Assembly: GCF_002377905.1 (NCBI RefSeq)
Contig: NZ_DFQS01000003.1
Coordinates: 27,714-91,713, forward strand
Reading direction: 5' to 3'
Source: Psychrobacter sp. UBA3483
Lineage (GTDB): Bacteria; Pseudomonadota; Gammaproteobacteria; Pseudomonadales; Moraxellaceae
Length of the DNA: 64,000 bases
Part shown: positions 26,423-34,640 of the stretch, one piece after another
Position numbering within the stretch: position 1 is the stretch's first letter
Layout of the letters: the number at the start of each line of letters is the position of its first letter
Notes under the pieces: generated by a model
The model's input: the letters and a program-made list of their open reading frames with translations, nothing else
What the model was told of the DNA's origin: nothing
Databases searched by the model: none
Made by a program: the position numbers and the translations under genes

Positions 26423-26977
26423 TTAATCCGCTTTAATGGCGTCGATAGCGAGACTGCTACTCGGATCAGCAAAATACGTCGACATCAAGATACAGGCGGA
26501 GATATCATCAATCGGATCGCGCTCGTTTTTAATCCAACCGTTTTCCCACGCAATTTCGCGTGCTGCTACCGAGGTCAGGCGCTCATCGCAGAGAGAGACA
26601 GTGACGGGTAAATGCTGTTCCATAATTCTATGCGCTAAGCGGCGGGCAAATTTGTGCGCCCGCTTAGACAGCATCGAGCTGCTACCATCCATATTCAGTG
26701 GCAATCCGACCACCACTTTTGCCACGCCCCAAACTTTGATAATACCGAGCAGATTATCCCAATCAGGCTGACCGTTATTCATCGCCAAGATATCAAAGGC
26801 GCGCGCAGTTTCGGTAATGCTATTACCTAACGCCATCCCCATCTTTTTGACGCCATAATCGAGTGCCAAAATAAGATGCGGCTTAATCGCTGGTTCAGTA
26901 GCGTTATCAGCATTTATAACGTCTGTGCTATCAGTAGTTATAGCGCCCGCGCTATCTGCAAGAATACTATTGACCAT
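26423..26977 (-). CDS. ruvX: RuvX/YqgF pre-16S rRNA nuclease / Holliday junction resolvase
   Basis: An RNase H-fold nuclease of the YqgF family: LALDYGVKKMGMALG (first acidic residue), VVVGLPLNMDGSSS, VSLCDERLTSVAA and DPIDDISACIL (further acidic residues). The E. coli protein matures the 16S rRNA 5' end. A polar N-terminal extension of about 30 residues precedes the domain, so the true start could be internal. It follows algH by about 70 bp, as in many gammaproteobacteria. Confidence 0.88.
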   Translation of the reverse strand: MVNSILADSAGAITTDSTDVINADNATEPAIKPHLILALDYGVKKMGMALGNSITETARAFDILAMNNGQPDWDNLLGIIKVWGVAKVVVGLPLNMDGSSSMLSKRAHKFARRLAHRIMEQHLPVTVSLCDERLTSVAAREIAWENGWIKNERDPIDDISACILMSTYFADPSSSLAIDAIKAD

Positions 26978-27049
26978 AATTTGGGGTATTTCCTATTTCT
27001 GTCGTCATTAAGCAAATGCTGCTCAGTATATAGCACTTAATATATAACG

Positions 27050-27613
27050 CTAGGCATGACCAATATCGCTGCTCAAATAGTCAAAGTTAACGCCAATTTT
27101 ATCGGCAGCGATTTGCCAACGCTCTGCAAATGGCGTATCAAACAATAAATTTAAATCAGCAGGACAGACCAGCCAGTCGCCACTTGCAAGCTCTTGGTCG
27201 AGCTGTTTTTTGCCCCAGCTGGCATGACCTAAGCACAGCTGATAATGCCCAACACCCTGACCGGCGCCGATGCGTTTTAGGATATCTTGACTGGTGGTGA
27301 TACAGACGTTTTCTGATATGGCAAAAGACGACGCCCATTCTGGTTGACCAGTATGCAGGACAAAACCGACTTCTGGATACATAGGACCACCTTCTAACGC
27401 CATATCTTCCATCACTTGCGGGTCGGTCACTTCGATACCTAAATCTTCTAGCAGTTTGCCGACGCGCGCTTGCTCTATCGGACGATTGACCATCAGACCA
27501 AGCGCCCCATGTTTATCATGGCGACAGATATAAATCAGCGCCTGCTCAAACCGTGGGTCTGACAGCTCGGGCGCCGCGATTAAGAAGTGATGGGTCAAAT
27601 TGGCTTTAGACAT
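27050..27613 (-). CDS. algH: YqgE/AlgH family protein
   Basis: 187 residues with the family's N-terminal block NLTHHFLIAAPELSDPRFEQ and CRHDKHGALGLMVNRP, plus LGHASWGKKQLDQELASGDW near the middle. The fold is known but the function is not settled. In Pseudomonas, AlgH influences alginate expression, and it is conserved next to ruvX, as here. Confidence 0.9.
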   Translation of the reverse strand: MSKANLTHHFLIAAPELSDPRFEQALIYICRHDKHGALGLMVNRPIEQARVGKLLEDLGIEVTDPQVMEDMALEGGPMYPEVGFVLHTGQPEWASSFAISENVCITTSQDILKRIGAGQGVGHYQLCLGHASWGKKQLDQELASGDWLVCPADLNLLFDTPFAERWQIAADKIGVNFDYLSSDIGHA

Positions 27614-27816
27614 ATAAACAAACGCAACCTAATATTAAAGGTGAAATTATTAAGAGGATAGACCACTATATGGCGTTTAGGCGTAAAAAATCAACTAAAG
27701 CAAATATTTAGCGATTGTTTGCTAAAAGACTGTACTCTCGACTGGTCATTATTTGCGAGTTATTTTCTACTAACCATGTACCTGCCAGCTATTTAGTAGC
27801 CATCACTCGATAATCA

Positions 27817-29499
27817 TTATTTAACATCACTTAATAAGCTACGTGCATGGTCACGGGTGACATCAGTGATGGTCACACCGCCAGACATACGGGCCAGCTC
27901 ATCGACTTGCGCGCTATCGGTCAAAATTAATAACTCGCTCTCAGTTTGCTCATCATGATGTTTTTGTACCAAGATATGCTGATGCGCTTGTGCCGCAACT
28001 TGAGCTTGGTGAGTAATGGCCAATAACTGCTGCGTCTGTCCAAGCGCGCGTAACAGCTCACCAACCACTTGCGCGGTGCCGCCACTGATACCAACATCGA
28101 CTTCATCAAAGACGAGCATCGGCTTGGCAGCATTATTATCAGCATTGGTCGCTTGCAATACCTGCATGACCAGTGCCATCCGCGACAGCTCACCACCTGA
28201 GGCAATTTTATGCAGTGGTTGCATGGGCATACCGACGTTGGCGCTAAACAACAAATCGATATCATAGCAGCCTTGACCATTATACTGGCTAGGGTCGGTC
28301 TTTTTGGTAAAGACAAACTCGCAGCGCGCATTTGGCAGGGCAAGCGGTTGTAATTGCGCGATCAGCTGTTTACTGACTTTTGGTGCCGCTTTTGAGCGCT
28401 GTTTATTAAGCTCAGTGGCAAGCGCCAGATACGCCTGCCACGCTTGCTCGATTTGCGCTGCCATCGCATCGCTACTTGGCTCATTTTCTAACTGTTCTAA
28501 TTGCGCTTGCCACTGTTTTGCTTCATCAATCAAATCGCTTGCGGGCAAGCTATGCTTACGCGACAAGCGGTGCCCAAGACTGATTAAGCTATCGAGTGTT
28601 TGCAAGCGCTCAGGGTCGGGTAATTGCTGCTCAGCATAATCCGATAGTAAGCCTGTGACCTCAGTGATTTGCTGCTGCGCCAAATGCAACTGTTCGGACG
28701 CCTGCTCAAAGGTTTGACTGACGCCCATTTGATTGTCGCAAAGCTTAATCGCTTGCCCGAGCAAGGTCATGACATCCGGCTCATCAGTGTCATTATCGAG
28801 CAGGTGCAAGCCGTGACTGGCTTCCGTCATCAACGCTTCGATATTAGACAGCTCTTCGTGCTCCGCTTCAACTTCTGCATAATCAACCGCGAGTAGCGGC
28901 GCAATGTCAGCAAGCTGGCTTTGCAACAATTGAATGCGATCTTGACGCTGAGCTTCGCGGCTGGCGATATCATCAGCGCGGCGTTTGAGCTGCTGATAAG
29001 CTTGATAGCTGCTTGTCGTGTGTACAGCAAGTGGCGTGATTTGTGCCATCTCGTCAAGCCACTGCACCACAAATTGTGGCTTTAGCAAGGCTTGCTGGGC
29101 ATGTTGACTATGAATGTTTACCAATAAAGCGCCCAAGCTTTTAAGTTCCGCTAAGCTGACCGGCGTGCCATTTAACCAGGCTTTAGAGCGGCCTGTATTA
29201 CTAAGCTGACGGCGAATCAGGACTTCAGGTTCTTCTAAAGGGCGCTCGTTTTTGGCAAACCATTCTGCCACAACGTCATTATTTTCTACATCAAACTGCG
29301 CATAGATATCAGCATATGCCGCGCCGTGCCTGACCATGGCACTATCAGCGCGCTCGCCTACGCACAAAGACAGCGCATCTAGTAATAATGACTTGCCAGC
29401 ACCTGTCTCACCGGTGATGACATTGAAGCCTTCAGCCATGCTCAGCTCATGCTGAGCAATCAATGCAAACTGCTGTAAAGTTAATGATACGAGCATCAA
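27817..29499 (-). CDS. recN: DNA repair protein RecN
   Basis: An SMC-like ATPase for double-strand break repair. Walker A GETGAGKS lies near residue 30, a central coiled coil spans about 160-360, and near the C-terminus come the signature ASGGELSRMALVMQ and Walker B MLVFDEVDVGISGGTA. 560 residues, as in E. coli (553). The start ATG is at 29499. In enterics recN is SOS controlled, but no CTGT-N8-ACAG LexA box was found upstream here, in keeping with the atypical damage response of Moraxellaceae. Confidence 0.95.
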   Translation of the reverse strand: MMLVSLTLQQFALIAQHELSMAEGFNVITGETGAGKSLLLDALSLCVGERADSAMVRHGAAYADIYAQFDVENNDVVAEWFAKNERPLEEPEVLIRRQLSNTGRSKAWLNGTPVSLAELKSLGALLVNIHSQHAQQALLKPQFVVQWLDEMAQITPLAVHTTSSYQAYQQLKRRADDIASREAQRQDRIQLLQSQLADIAPLLAVDYAEVEAEHEELSNIEALMTEASHGLHLLDNDTDEPDVMTLLGQAIKLCDNQMGVSQTFEQASEQLHLAQQQITEVTGLLSDYAEQQLPDPERLQTLDSLISLGHRLSRKHSLPASDLIDEAKQWQAQLEQLENEPSSDAMAAQIEQAWQAYLALATELNKQRSKAAPKVSKQLIAQLQPLALPNARCEFVFTKKTDPSQYNGQGCYDIDLLFSANVGMPMQPLHKIASGGELSRMALVMQVLQATNADNNAAKPMLVFDEVDVGISGGTAQVVGELLRALGQTQQLLAITHQAQVAAQAHQHILVQKHHDEQTESELLILTDSAQVDELARMSGGVTITDVTRDHARSLLSDVK

Positions 29500-30041
29500 C
29501 GCCTCTCATGGCAGACAATAAATATCAGCAATTAGGCTGATTTTTAGGTCTACAATAGGATAAGTAAAGAAAAACAGCTTTGGTATATGGTGCTAATAAG
29601 ATAAAGACAGTTGGCAAATATTATGGTGGCAAAAGGTAGGAAATACAAATTTTAAAGGTAATCAAAGCTAGGTATTCATTTAACAATAAGCGCAACTTTC
29701 CTAGTCGCTGTAACAAACTTTATAGATATAATGTGGTAGCATAATCTCACATAATGATAAACTCTTACCACCAGATTTTCATACAATCTGCTATCTATGA
29801 TGTTTCTAGTAAAAGACGAGAGGTGAGTTCATGCTAGATAAAGTAAGCGTTTCATCATTACTTTTCATAGTGTATTCTCTATGCGAGTCTTTATTTGGTT
29901 AACAGTTATATCGAGCTAAATATAGAGTGAATCGTCAAAAAGTTGTAATAGAACTGTCATTTAAGCGATGAGTTATTCTGCTATTTAGTTTTTCAATTTG
30001 GTCTTTTAGTTTGGCAATAATTATTTGATAAGGAAGCCACT
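29500..30041. other. Divergent recN/ppnP intergenic region
   Basis: 540 bp without a recognised gene. A -10-like TATAAT at 29727-29732 and a 23-codon micro-ORF at 29831 (listed separately) are on the plus strand. No LexA box was found. Confidence 0.45.
29831..29902 (+). CDS. Possible 23-residue hydrophobic micro-protein
   Basis: A short frame MLDKVSVSSLLFIVYSLCE ending SLFG, preceded by AGAGGTGAGTTC, a strong ribosome-binding site, and by a TATAAT about 100 bp upstream. The peptide is largely hydrophobic and could be a single membrane segment. Without conservation data it may be chance. It lies in the otherwise empty recN/ppnP gap. Confidence 0.25.
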   Translation: MLDKVSVSSLLFIVYSLCESLFG

Positions 30042-30377
30042 ATGACAGCGGCGCAATTTACCAATGTAACAGTCAATGCTCAAGCCACGATATCCTACGA
30101 TGGTCGTTGCTCAAGCCATACCATTATGTTTGAGGACGGTCGCCATAAGACGCTCGGGGTTATTTTGCCTTGCGACAATTTGGTTGAGCACTATCACTTT
30201 AGCACCAATACTTCGGAGCGCATCGAAATCATCAGCGGTGAGTGTGAGGTCAAAATAAACGGTGAGGAAGAATTTAGCTACTACCGCGCAGGACAGTCAT
30301 TCGTGGTCGAAGGCAATAGTGGTTTTAATTTGCGTACAGAAGAAATCGTGCAGTATATCTGTCATTTAGAAGGTTAA
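30042..30377 (+). CDS. ppnP: Pyrimidine/purine nucleoside phosphorylase PpnP
   Basis: A small cupin-fold phosphorolytic enzyme (formerly DUF1255/YaiE) that splits many nucleosides into base and ribose 1-phosphate. Family motifs: SSHTIMFEDGRHKTLGVILP, ERIEIISGECEVKING, and FRAGQSF-like YRAGQSFVVEGNSGF. The terminal VQYICHLEG is nearly invariant. 111 residues against 94 in E. coli; the N-terminus is longer. AAGGAAGCC precedes the ATG at 30042. Monocistronic with a strong terminator. Confidence 0.92.
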   Translation: MTAAQFTNVTVNAQATISYDGRCSSHTIMFEDGRHKTLGVILPCDNLVEHYHFSTNTSERIEIISGECEVKINGEEEFSYYRAGQSFVVEGNSGFNLRTEEIVQYICHLEG

Positions 30378-30449
30378 GCTGGCTAAAAAATCATACGATT
30401 AAAGGTGTCAAAAGGCAACTTGCCACACCTTTAAATAAACAATTTAGAA

Positions 30450-30486
30450 GAAATAAACCTTGTGCGAAGGTTTATTTCTTTTTTTT
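30450..30486 (+). terminator. Intrinsic terminator of ppnP
   Basis: Perfect 12-bp stem GAAATAAACCTT/AAGGTTTATTTC with a five-base loop and a T-run. Confidence 0.92.
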
Positions 30487-30576
30487 GGGCGATTATTTTA
30501 ATAATCTTTCGTTTCGCCACGCGTTAATTGCTACAATTATCGTTATATAGGCGGTCCGCTACAAGATGAACATAGA

Positions 30577-30648
30577 GCTACTGGTATTCATTTTGCGCAG
30601 CCTCTGTCTGCGTAAGCACAGCAAGCAAGGAAAATGAATACCAGTAGC
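30577..30648. repeat. 18-bp perfect inverted repeat with 36-base spacer
   Basis: Arms GCTACTGGTATTCATTTT (30577-30594) and AAAATGAATACCAGTAGC (30631-30648) match exactly. The spacer is moderately GC-rich and has its own short CGCAG/CTGCG stem. It is not followed by a T-run, so it is not an ordinary terminator. It lies between ppnP and rlmB and may be a miniature dispersed element or a structured RNA. Not seen again in the window. Confidence 0.8.
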
Positions 30649-30743
30649 GCGTTATTACACTTGTACTGATTTTATTTAGGACTGACTATACTTCCTATTT
30701 TTTATCGCCGTACGCGATACCACTTTTATATTGTAGATTCCCT

Positions 30744-31514
30744 ATGGCAAAACCCAGCTATTTTTATGGCATTCACGCGATTGAAGCCTTACTTGAATAT
30801 CGCCCGCTTGATGGACTCAGCTTATTTGTCCAACAAGGACGTGAGAGCGACAGCCACGTACAAGCGATTATGGCGCAAGCCCGTGATAATGGTATTAGTA
30901 TTCAACCGACACAAAAAGACAAGCTTACCCAGCTGTGCGGCAGCCCGCAGCATCAAGGTGTGGTGCTTAATGCGCGTCCGTTAGGGTTCGCTGATGAAGG
31001 TTTATTGGATACCATTGCTAAGCGTGAGCAGTGCTTATTATTGGTTCTCGACCAGATCACCGACGCGCATAACTTTGGCGCCTGCTTACGTACCGCAGTG
31101 GCCATGGGCGTTGATGCCGTTATTTGTCCCAAACACCATGCGGCAAGCCTGACGCCAACCGTTGCGAAAGTATCTGTTGGCGCTGCCGAGATGATGCCTA
31201 TCGTTAGTGTGACCAATTTGGCTCGTACGTTAAGCAAGATTAAAAATGCTGGCGTCTTCGTGTTTGGAACCGCGTTAAATGCAGAGGCAAAGCCAATACA
31301 TGCCGCTGATATGACGGGTAAAACTGCGATTATTATGGGCTCTGAGGGCGAGGGCATGCGCCGCCTAACAATGGAAAGTTGCGATGAGCTGGTTTATATT
31401 CCGATGTCAGGCAACGAGCATGGTAATTTACAAAGCTTAAATGTGAGTGTGGCAACCGGTATGGCGCTCTATGAGATTAATCGGCAGCGAACTTTAGCTG
31501 CTGGGCAAGCGTAA
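30744..31514 (+). CDS. rlmB: 23S rRNA (guanosine-2251-2'-O)-methyltransferase RlmB
   Basis: A SPOUT (TrmH) family enzyme methylating G2251 in the peptidyl-transferase region. An N-terminal substrate-binding domain (YGIHAIEALL...) is followed by the knotted catalytic domain: LDQITDAHNFGACLRTA (motif 1), IIMGSEGEGMRRLTMESCD (motif 2) and IPMSGNEHGNLQSLNVSVATGMALYE (motif 3). 256 residues, typical. Its last 38 bases overlap the 3' end of coaE on the opposite strand. Confidence 0.95.
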   Translation: MAKPSYFYGIHAIEALLEYRPLDGLSLFVQQGRESDSHVQAIMAQARDNGISIQPTQKDKLTQLCGSPQHQGVVLNARPLGFADEGLLDTIAKREQCLLLVLDQITDAHNFGACLRTAVAMGVDAVICPKHHAASLTPTVAKVSVGAAEMMPIVSVTNLARTLSKIKNAGVFVFGTALNAEAKPIHAADMTGKTAIIMGSEGEGMRRLTMESCDELVYIPMSGNEHGNLQSLNVSVATGMALYEINRQRTLAAGQA

Positions 31515-32166
31515 GATAGTTTTGATGTAACGGCTCAAGCTGTAAATATAACGCCGCAAGATCGCTTTCGTTAAGCACCACGTCATCTGCATGACGATTA
31601 CGCTCTTCGCGGCTGAGCTGATTAATCATAATGGCTTTTATCTTTTGTACGCTTTGCTCATCGCGCTGAGTCGCACGTGCAAGCTGAGTTTCTTCAGTAG
31701 CATCCAACACCAGTATACGCTGGCATAAATTAGCAAGCCCAGCTTCTGCTGCCTCAATCAGTAGTGGCGCTGATAGCACGACATATGGCGACGTACTGGC
31801 TGCTAGTTGTAGTTTTGCCGCTTCGCGTATCGCTGGATGGGTGATGGCTTCAAGCTCAATTAAGGCTTCAGGATGGGTGAAGACATGAGTGCGTACGGCA
31901 GCGCGATCCATTTCCCCCTCATCGTTTAATACCCAATCGCCAAACTTTCTTTTGATTTTGCGTAAAGTAGCGCTACCTTTAGCGACCACTTGATGAGCAA
32001 TCACATCTGCATCAATAATATCAATCCCTTGCTGCGCGAACCAATCGCTTGCCGCCGACTTGCCGCTGCCGATACCGCCGGTCAAGCCGACAACTAACGT
32101 CTTGCTTTTGGATTGGGGCGACTGTGGCTGATAGGAATAAGATGAAGATGAGGCATAATTTGACAT
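31477..32166 (-). CDS. coaE: Dephospho-CoA kinase
   Basis: The last step of coenzyme A synthesis: ATP-dependent phosphorylation of dephospho-CoA. P-loop GLTGGIGSGKSAAS near residue 30, DADVIAHQVV, and the lid region HVFTHPEALIELEAITHPAIR. The first 25 residues are a Ser/Tyr/Gln-rich extension before the P-loop strand. It is the last gene of pilB-pilC-pilD-coaE, a conserved order. The tail overlaps rlmB by 38 bases. Confidence 0.94.
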   Translation of the reverse strand: MSNYASSSSYSYQPQSPQSKSKTLVVGLTGGIGSGKSAASDWFAQQGIDIIDADVIAHQVVAKGSATLRKIKRKFGDWVLNDEGEMDRAAVRTHVFTHPEALIELEAITHPAIREAAKLQLAASTSPYVVLSAPLLIEAAEAGLANLCQRILVLDATEETQLARATQRDEQSVQKIKAIMINQLSREERNRHADDVVLNESDLAALYLQLEPLHQNYLTLAQQLKFAAD

Positions 32167-32282
32167 AGTAATGACTTATTTAACCGATAGAAGAGGGAGG
32201 CTACAATATACCAATAGCCTATTCTAGCAGGTTAAAGCGCATTTTTGAGAAATTGCGCGTCTACTTGCGTCAGTATAGGGGT

Positions 32283-33182
32283 TTAAGCGTACATTCCTAA
32301 ATACCAATTGACGATATTTGAGCCGTATAATAATGCAATGATACCAGCAATCGCGATATAAGGACCAAAAGCAAAAGGACGGCTTTCCCCTTGTTTTTTC
32401 ATCAAAATAAGCCCGACGATAGAACCTAGCAGGGAGGAGAGCAAGATAATGAGTGGCAACATCATAGGCCCAAGCCAAGCACCCAATACGGCTAGTAATT
32501 TAAAATCGCCTTGTCCCATACCATGTTTTTTAGTGATGAGATAAAAGATTTTTACCACCACCCACAAAGATAAAAAGCCAAGTAAAAGTCCCCAGATTGA
32601 CTGCGTAGGTGAGACAAACCAACCTTGCGAATTTACCGCCAATCCTAAGCCCGCCAATGGAAAGGTTAGGCGATCTGGCAATAGCTGAGTATCAAAGTCG
32701 ATTCCTGTTAGTGCAACTAGGGTCCAAACCAAAATCAATGCTGATAATCCAGCGGCGCTGACGCCAAACTGATAAATGACCAGCATAGATAGCAGAGCAG
32801 TTACCAGCTCAACAATAGGATAACGCAGTCCGATAGCAGCTTTACAGTCTGAGCAGCGTCCCCGTAATGCAAGCCAACTTATTAAAGGGATATTCTCATA
32901 CCATTTTATTTTATGGGCGCAGTGCGGACAGCGTGAAGCAGGTGTGCTTAATGTGATAGGGGTATCGGTGGCAACGATATCTGATAATGGCTGCGTATGT
33001 TCACGCGGCATGTCCGCTTGCTCAGCCATAAAATGGCTACACTCTTGTCGCCAAGCCACTACCATCATAAGCGGTGTCCGATGAATCACCACATTTAAAA
33101 AACTGCCAACACACAGACCAAGTAGACCAAATACAACTAAGGCAAGCGTCGTATTTTCTTGTAATAACTGAATAAATTGCAT
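32283..33182 (-). CDS. pilD: Type IV prepilin peptidase/N-methylase PilD
   Basis: An inner-membrane A24 aspartyl protease that cleaves prepilin leaders and methylates the new N-terminus. The zinc-binding cysteine pairs are CPHC (85-88) and CSDC (110-113). The catalytic aspartates are in TGIDFDTQLLPD and GMGQGDFKLLA. About seven membrane segments. It follows pilC by 25 bp. It is probably also used by type II secretion if present elsewhere. Confidence 0.94.
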   Translation of the reverse strand: MQFIQLLQENTTLALVVFGLLGLCVGSFLNVVIHRTPLMMVVAWRQECSHFMAEQADMPREHTQPLSDIVATDTPITLSTPASRCPHCAHKIKWYENIPLISWLALRGRCSDCKAAIGLRYPIVELVTALLSMLVIYQFGVSAAGLSALILVWTLVALTGIDFDTQLLPDRLTFPLAGLGLAVNSQGWFVSPTQSIWGLLLGFLSLWVVVKIFYLITKKHGMGQGDFKLLAVLGAWLGPMMLPLIILLSSLLGSIVGLILMKKQGESRPFAFGPYIAIAGIIALLYGSNIVNWYLGMYA

Positions 33183-33207
33183 GAAATCGTTTTCCTTGCA
33201 GTGGCTG

Positions 33208-34431
33208 TTAACCTACCACTGAGCCCATTTGGAAGATTGGCAGATACATAGCAATCACTAGGCCGCCGACCAACACACCGAGCACTGCCATAATCATAGG
33301 TTCCATTAGGCTTGTTAATCCATCAACAGCGTTATCGACTTCATTTTCGTAATAGACGGCAACTTTATCGAGCATCTCTTCTAAGCTACCTGATTCTTCC
33401 CCGATTCCAACCATTTGAATGGCTAAACTTGGGAATAAGTTGGTTGAGCGTATCGAAAATTGCAATTGCTGACCGGTTGAAACATCGTTTTTTATTTGCT
33501 GAATGGCGTTATAAAAGACTACGTTATTGGCAGCGCCAGCGGTAGAATCTAAAGCATCAATGAGGGGTACACCAGCAGCAAAGGTGGTCGATAATGTACG
33601 CGCAAAGCGAGCGATAACCGCCTGATAAGCGATATTGCCAAATATCGGTGCTTTTAATACCGCACGGTCTAGGAAATCACGGAACTTCTTAGAGCGTTTT
33701 TTAGCTTCTGAAAATCCAATGACGGCGCCACCAATCAGTACAATTAAGATAAACCACCAAGATTGCATCCATTCTGACATGTTTACCACCATCTGAGTAA
33801 ACGCAGGTAGTTCGGCCCCAAAAGACTCAAACAAATCTGAGAATACAGGAACGACTTTAATTAGTAGGATAATAGTGACGATAATGGCAACAACGATAAC
33901 GGCGATAGGATATTTCATTGCTTTTTTAATTTTGGCTTTTAACAGCTCACTTTTTTCTTTATAGGTTGCAACGCGCTCTAGCATGGTCTCAAGCGCACCT
34001 GACTGCTCGCCAGAGTCTACAAGAGAACAAAACAGATCATCAAAATAGCGCGGATGTTTACGCAGTGCCGAAGCAAAAGTGCCGCCTGCTTCGATATCGG
34101 CTTTTATTTGCAAGACCAAATCTTTCATGCTCGGGTTATCAAGAGAGTCAGCAACAATCTCAAAAGACTGAGTTAATGGCACGCCGGCTTTCATCATAGT
34201 GGCCAACTGCCGCGCAAAAATAGCAATATCAATCGGTTTAATAGACTTTTTAAAAGTATATAAAGGTTTGGGCTTTTTCTTGATACCTTTGACCGTGATA
34301 CCTTGTTTGCGCAAGGTTGCTTTTGCCAACTCCAAGCTACGACTGGTGGTTTCGCCTTTTACTTTTTGTCCGCGCCGGTTTACTCCATCATAGACAAAGT
34401 CTAATAGCATGTCGGTTTTAGCTTTTGCCAT
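33208..34431 (-). CDS. pilC: Type IV pilus inner-membrane platform protein PilC
   Basis: A polytopic platform protein that couples the PilB motor to pilin assembly. It has two T2SSF domains (about 70-195 and 275-395), with FARQLATMMKAGVPLTQSFEIVAD and the repeat FARTLSTTFAAGVPLIDALDS, and three membrane segments. 407 residues, normal. pilB is about 210 bp upstream and pilD is directly downstream. Confidence 0.95.
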   Translation of the reverse strand: MAKAKTDMLLDFVYDGVNRRGQKVKGETTSRSLELAKATLRKQGITVKGIKKKPKPLYTFKKSIKPIDIAIFARQLATMMKAGVPLTQSFEIVADSLDNPSMKDLVLQIKADIEAGGTFASALRKHPRYFDDLFCSLVDSGEQSGALETMLERVATYKEKSELLKAKIKKAMKYPIAVIVVAIIVTIILLIKVVPVFSDLFESFGAELPAFTQMVVNMSEWMQSWWFILIVLIGGAVIGFSEAKKRSKKFRDFLDRAVLKAPIFGNIAYQAVIARFARTLSTTFAAGVPLIDALDSTAGAANNVVFYNAIQQIKNDVSTGQQLQFSIRSTNLFPSLAIQMVGIGEESGSLEEMLDKVAVYYENEVDNAVDGLTSLMEPMIMAVLGVLVGGLVIAMYLPIFQMGSVVG

Positions 34432-34640
34432 GTTGATACCCTCAAAATTCGTCTAATAAAGATGTTCTAAACCGATAAGAGTATGTCAAATTTATTGTGC
34501 CAATTTTATATACTTCATTTTATCGTAAAAAGCCAGTATATATCTGTTTTATATTTAAGTATATCTGTTAGATAACATTGCTGGTTTATAAGTATAAAGG
34601 TTTAAAATTAGAAATTAGAATTTTAATTTTGCAATGGTTG

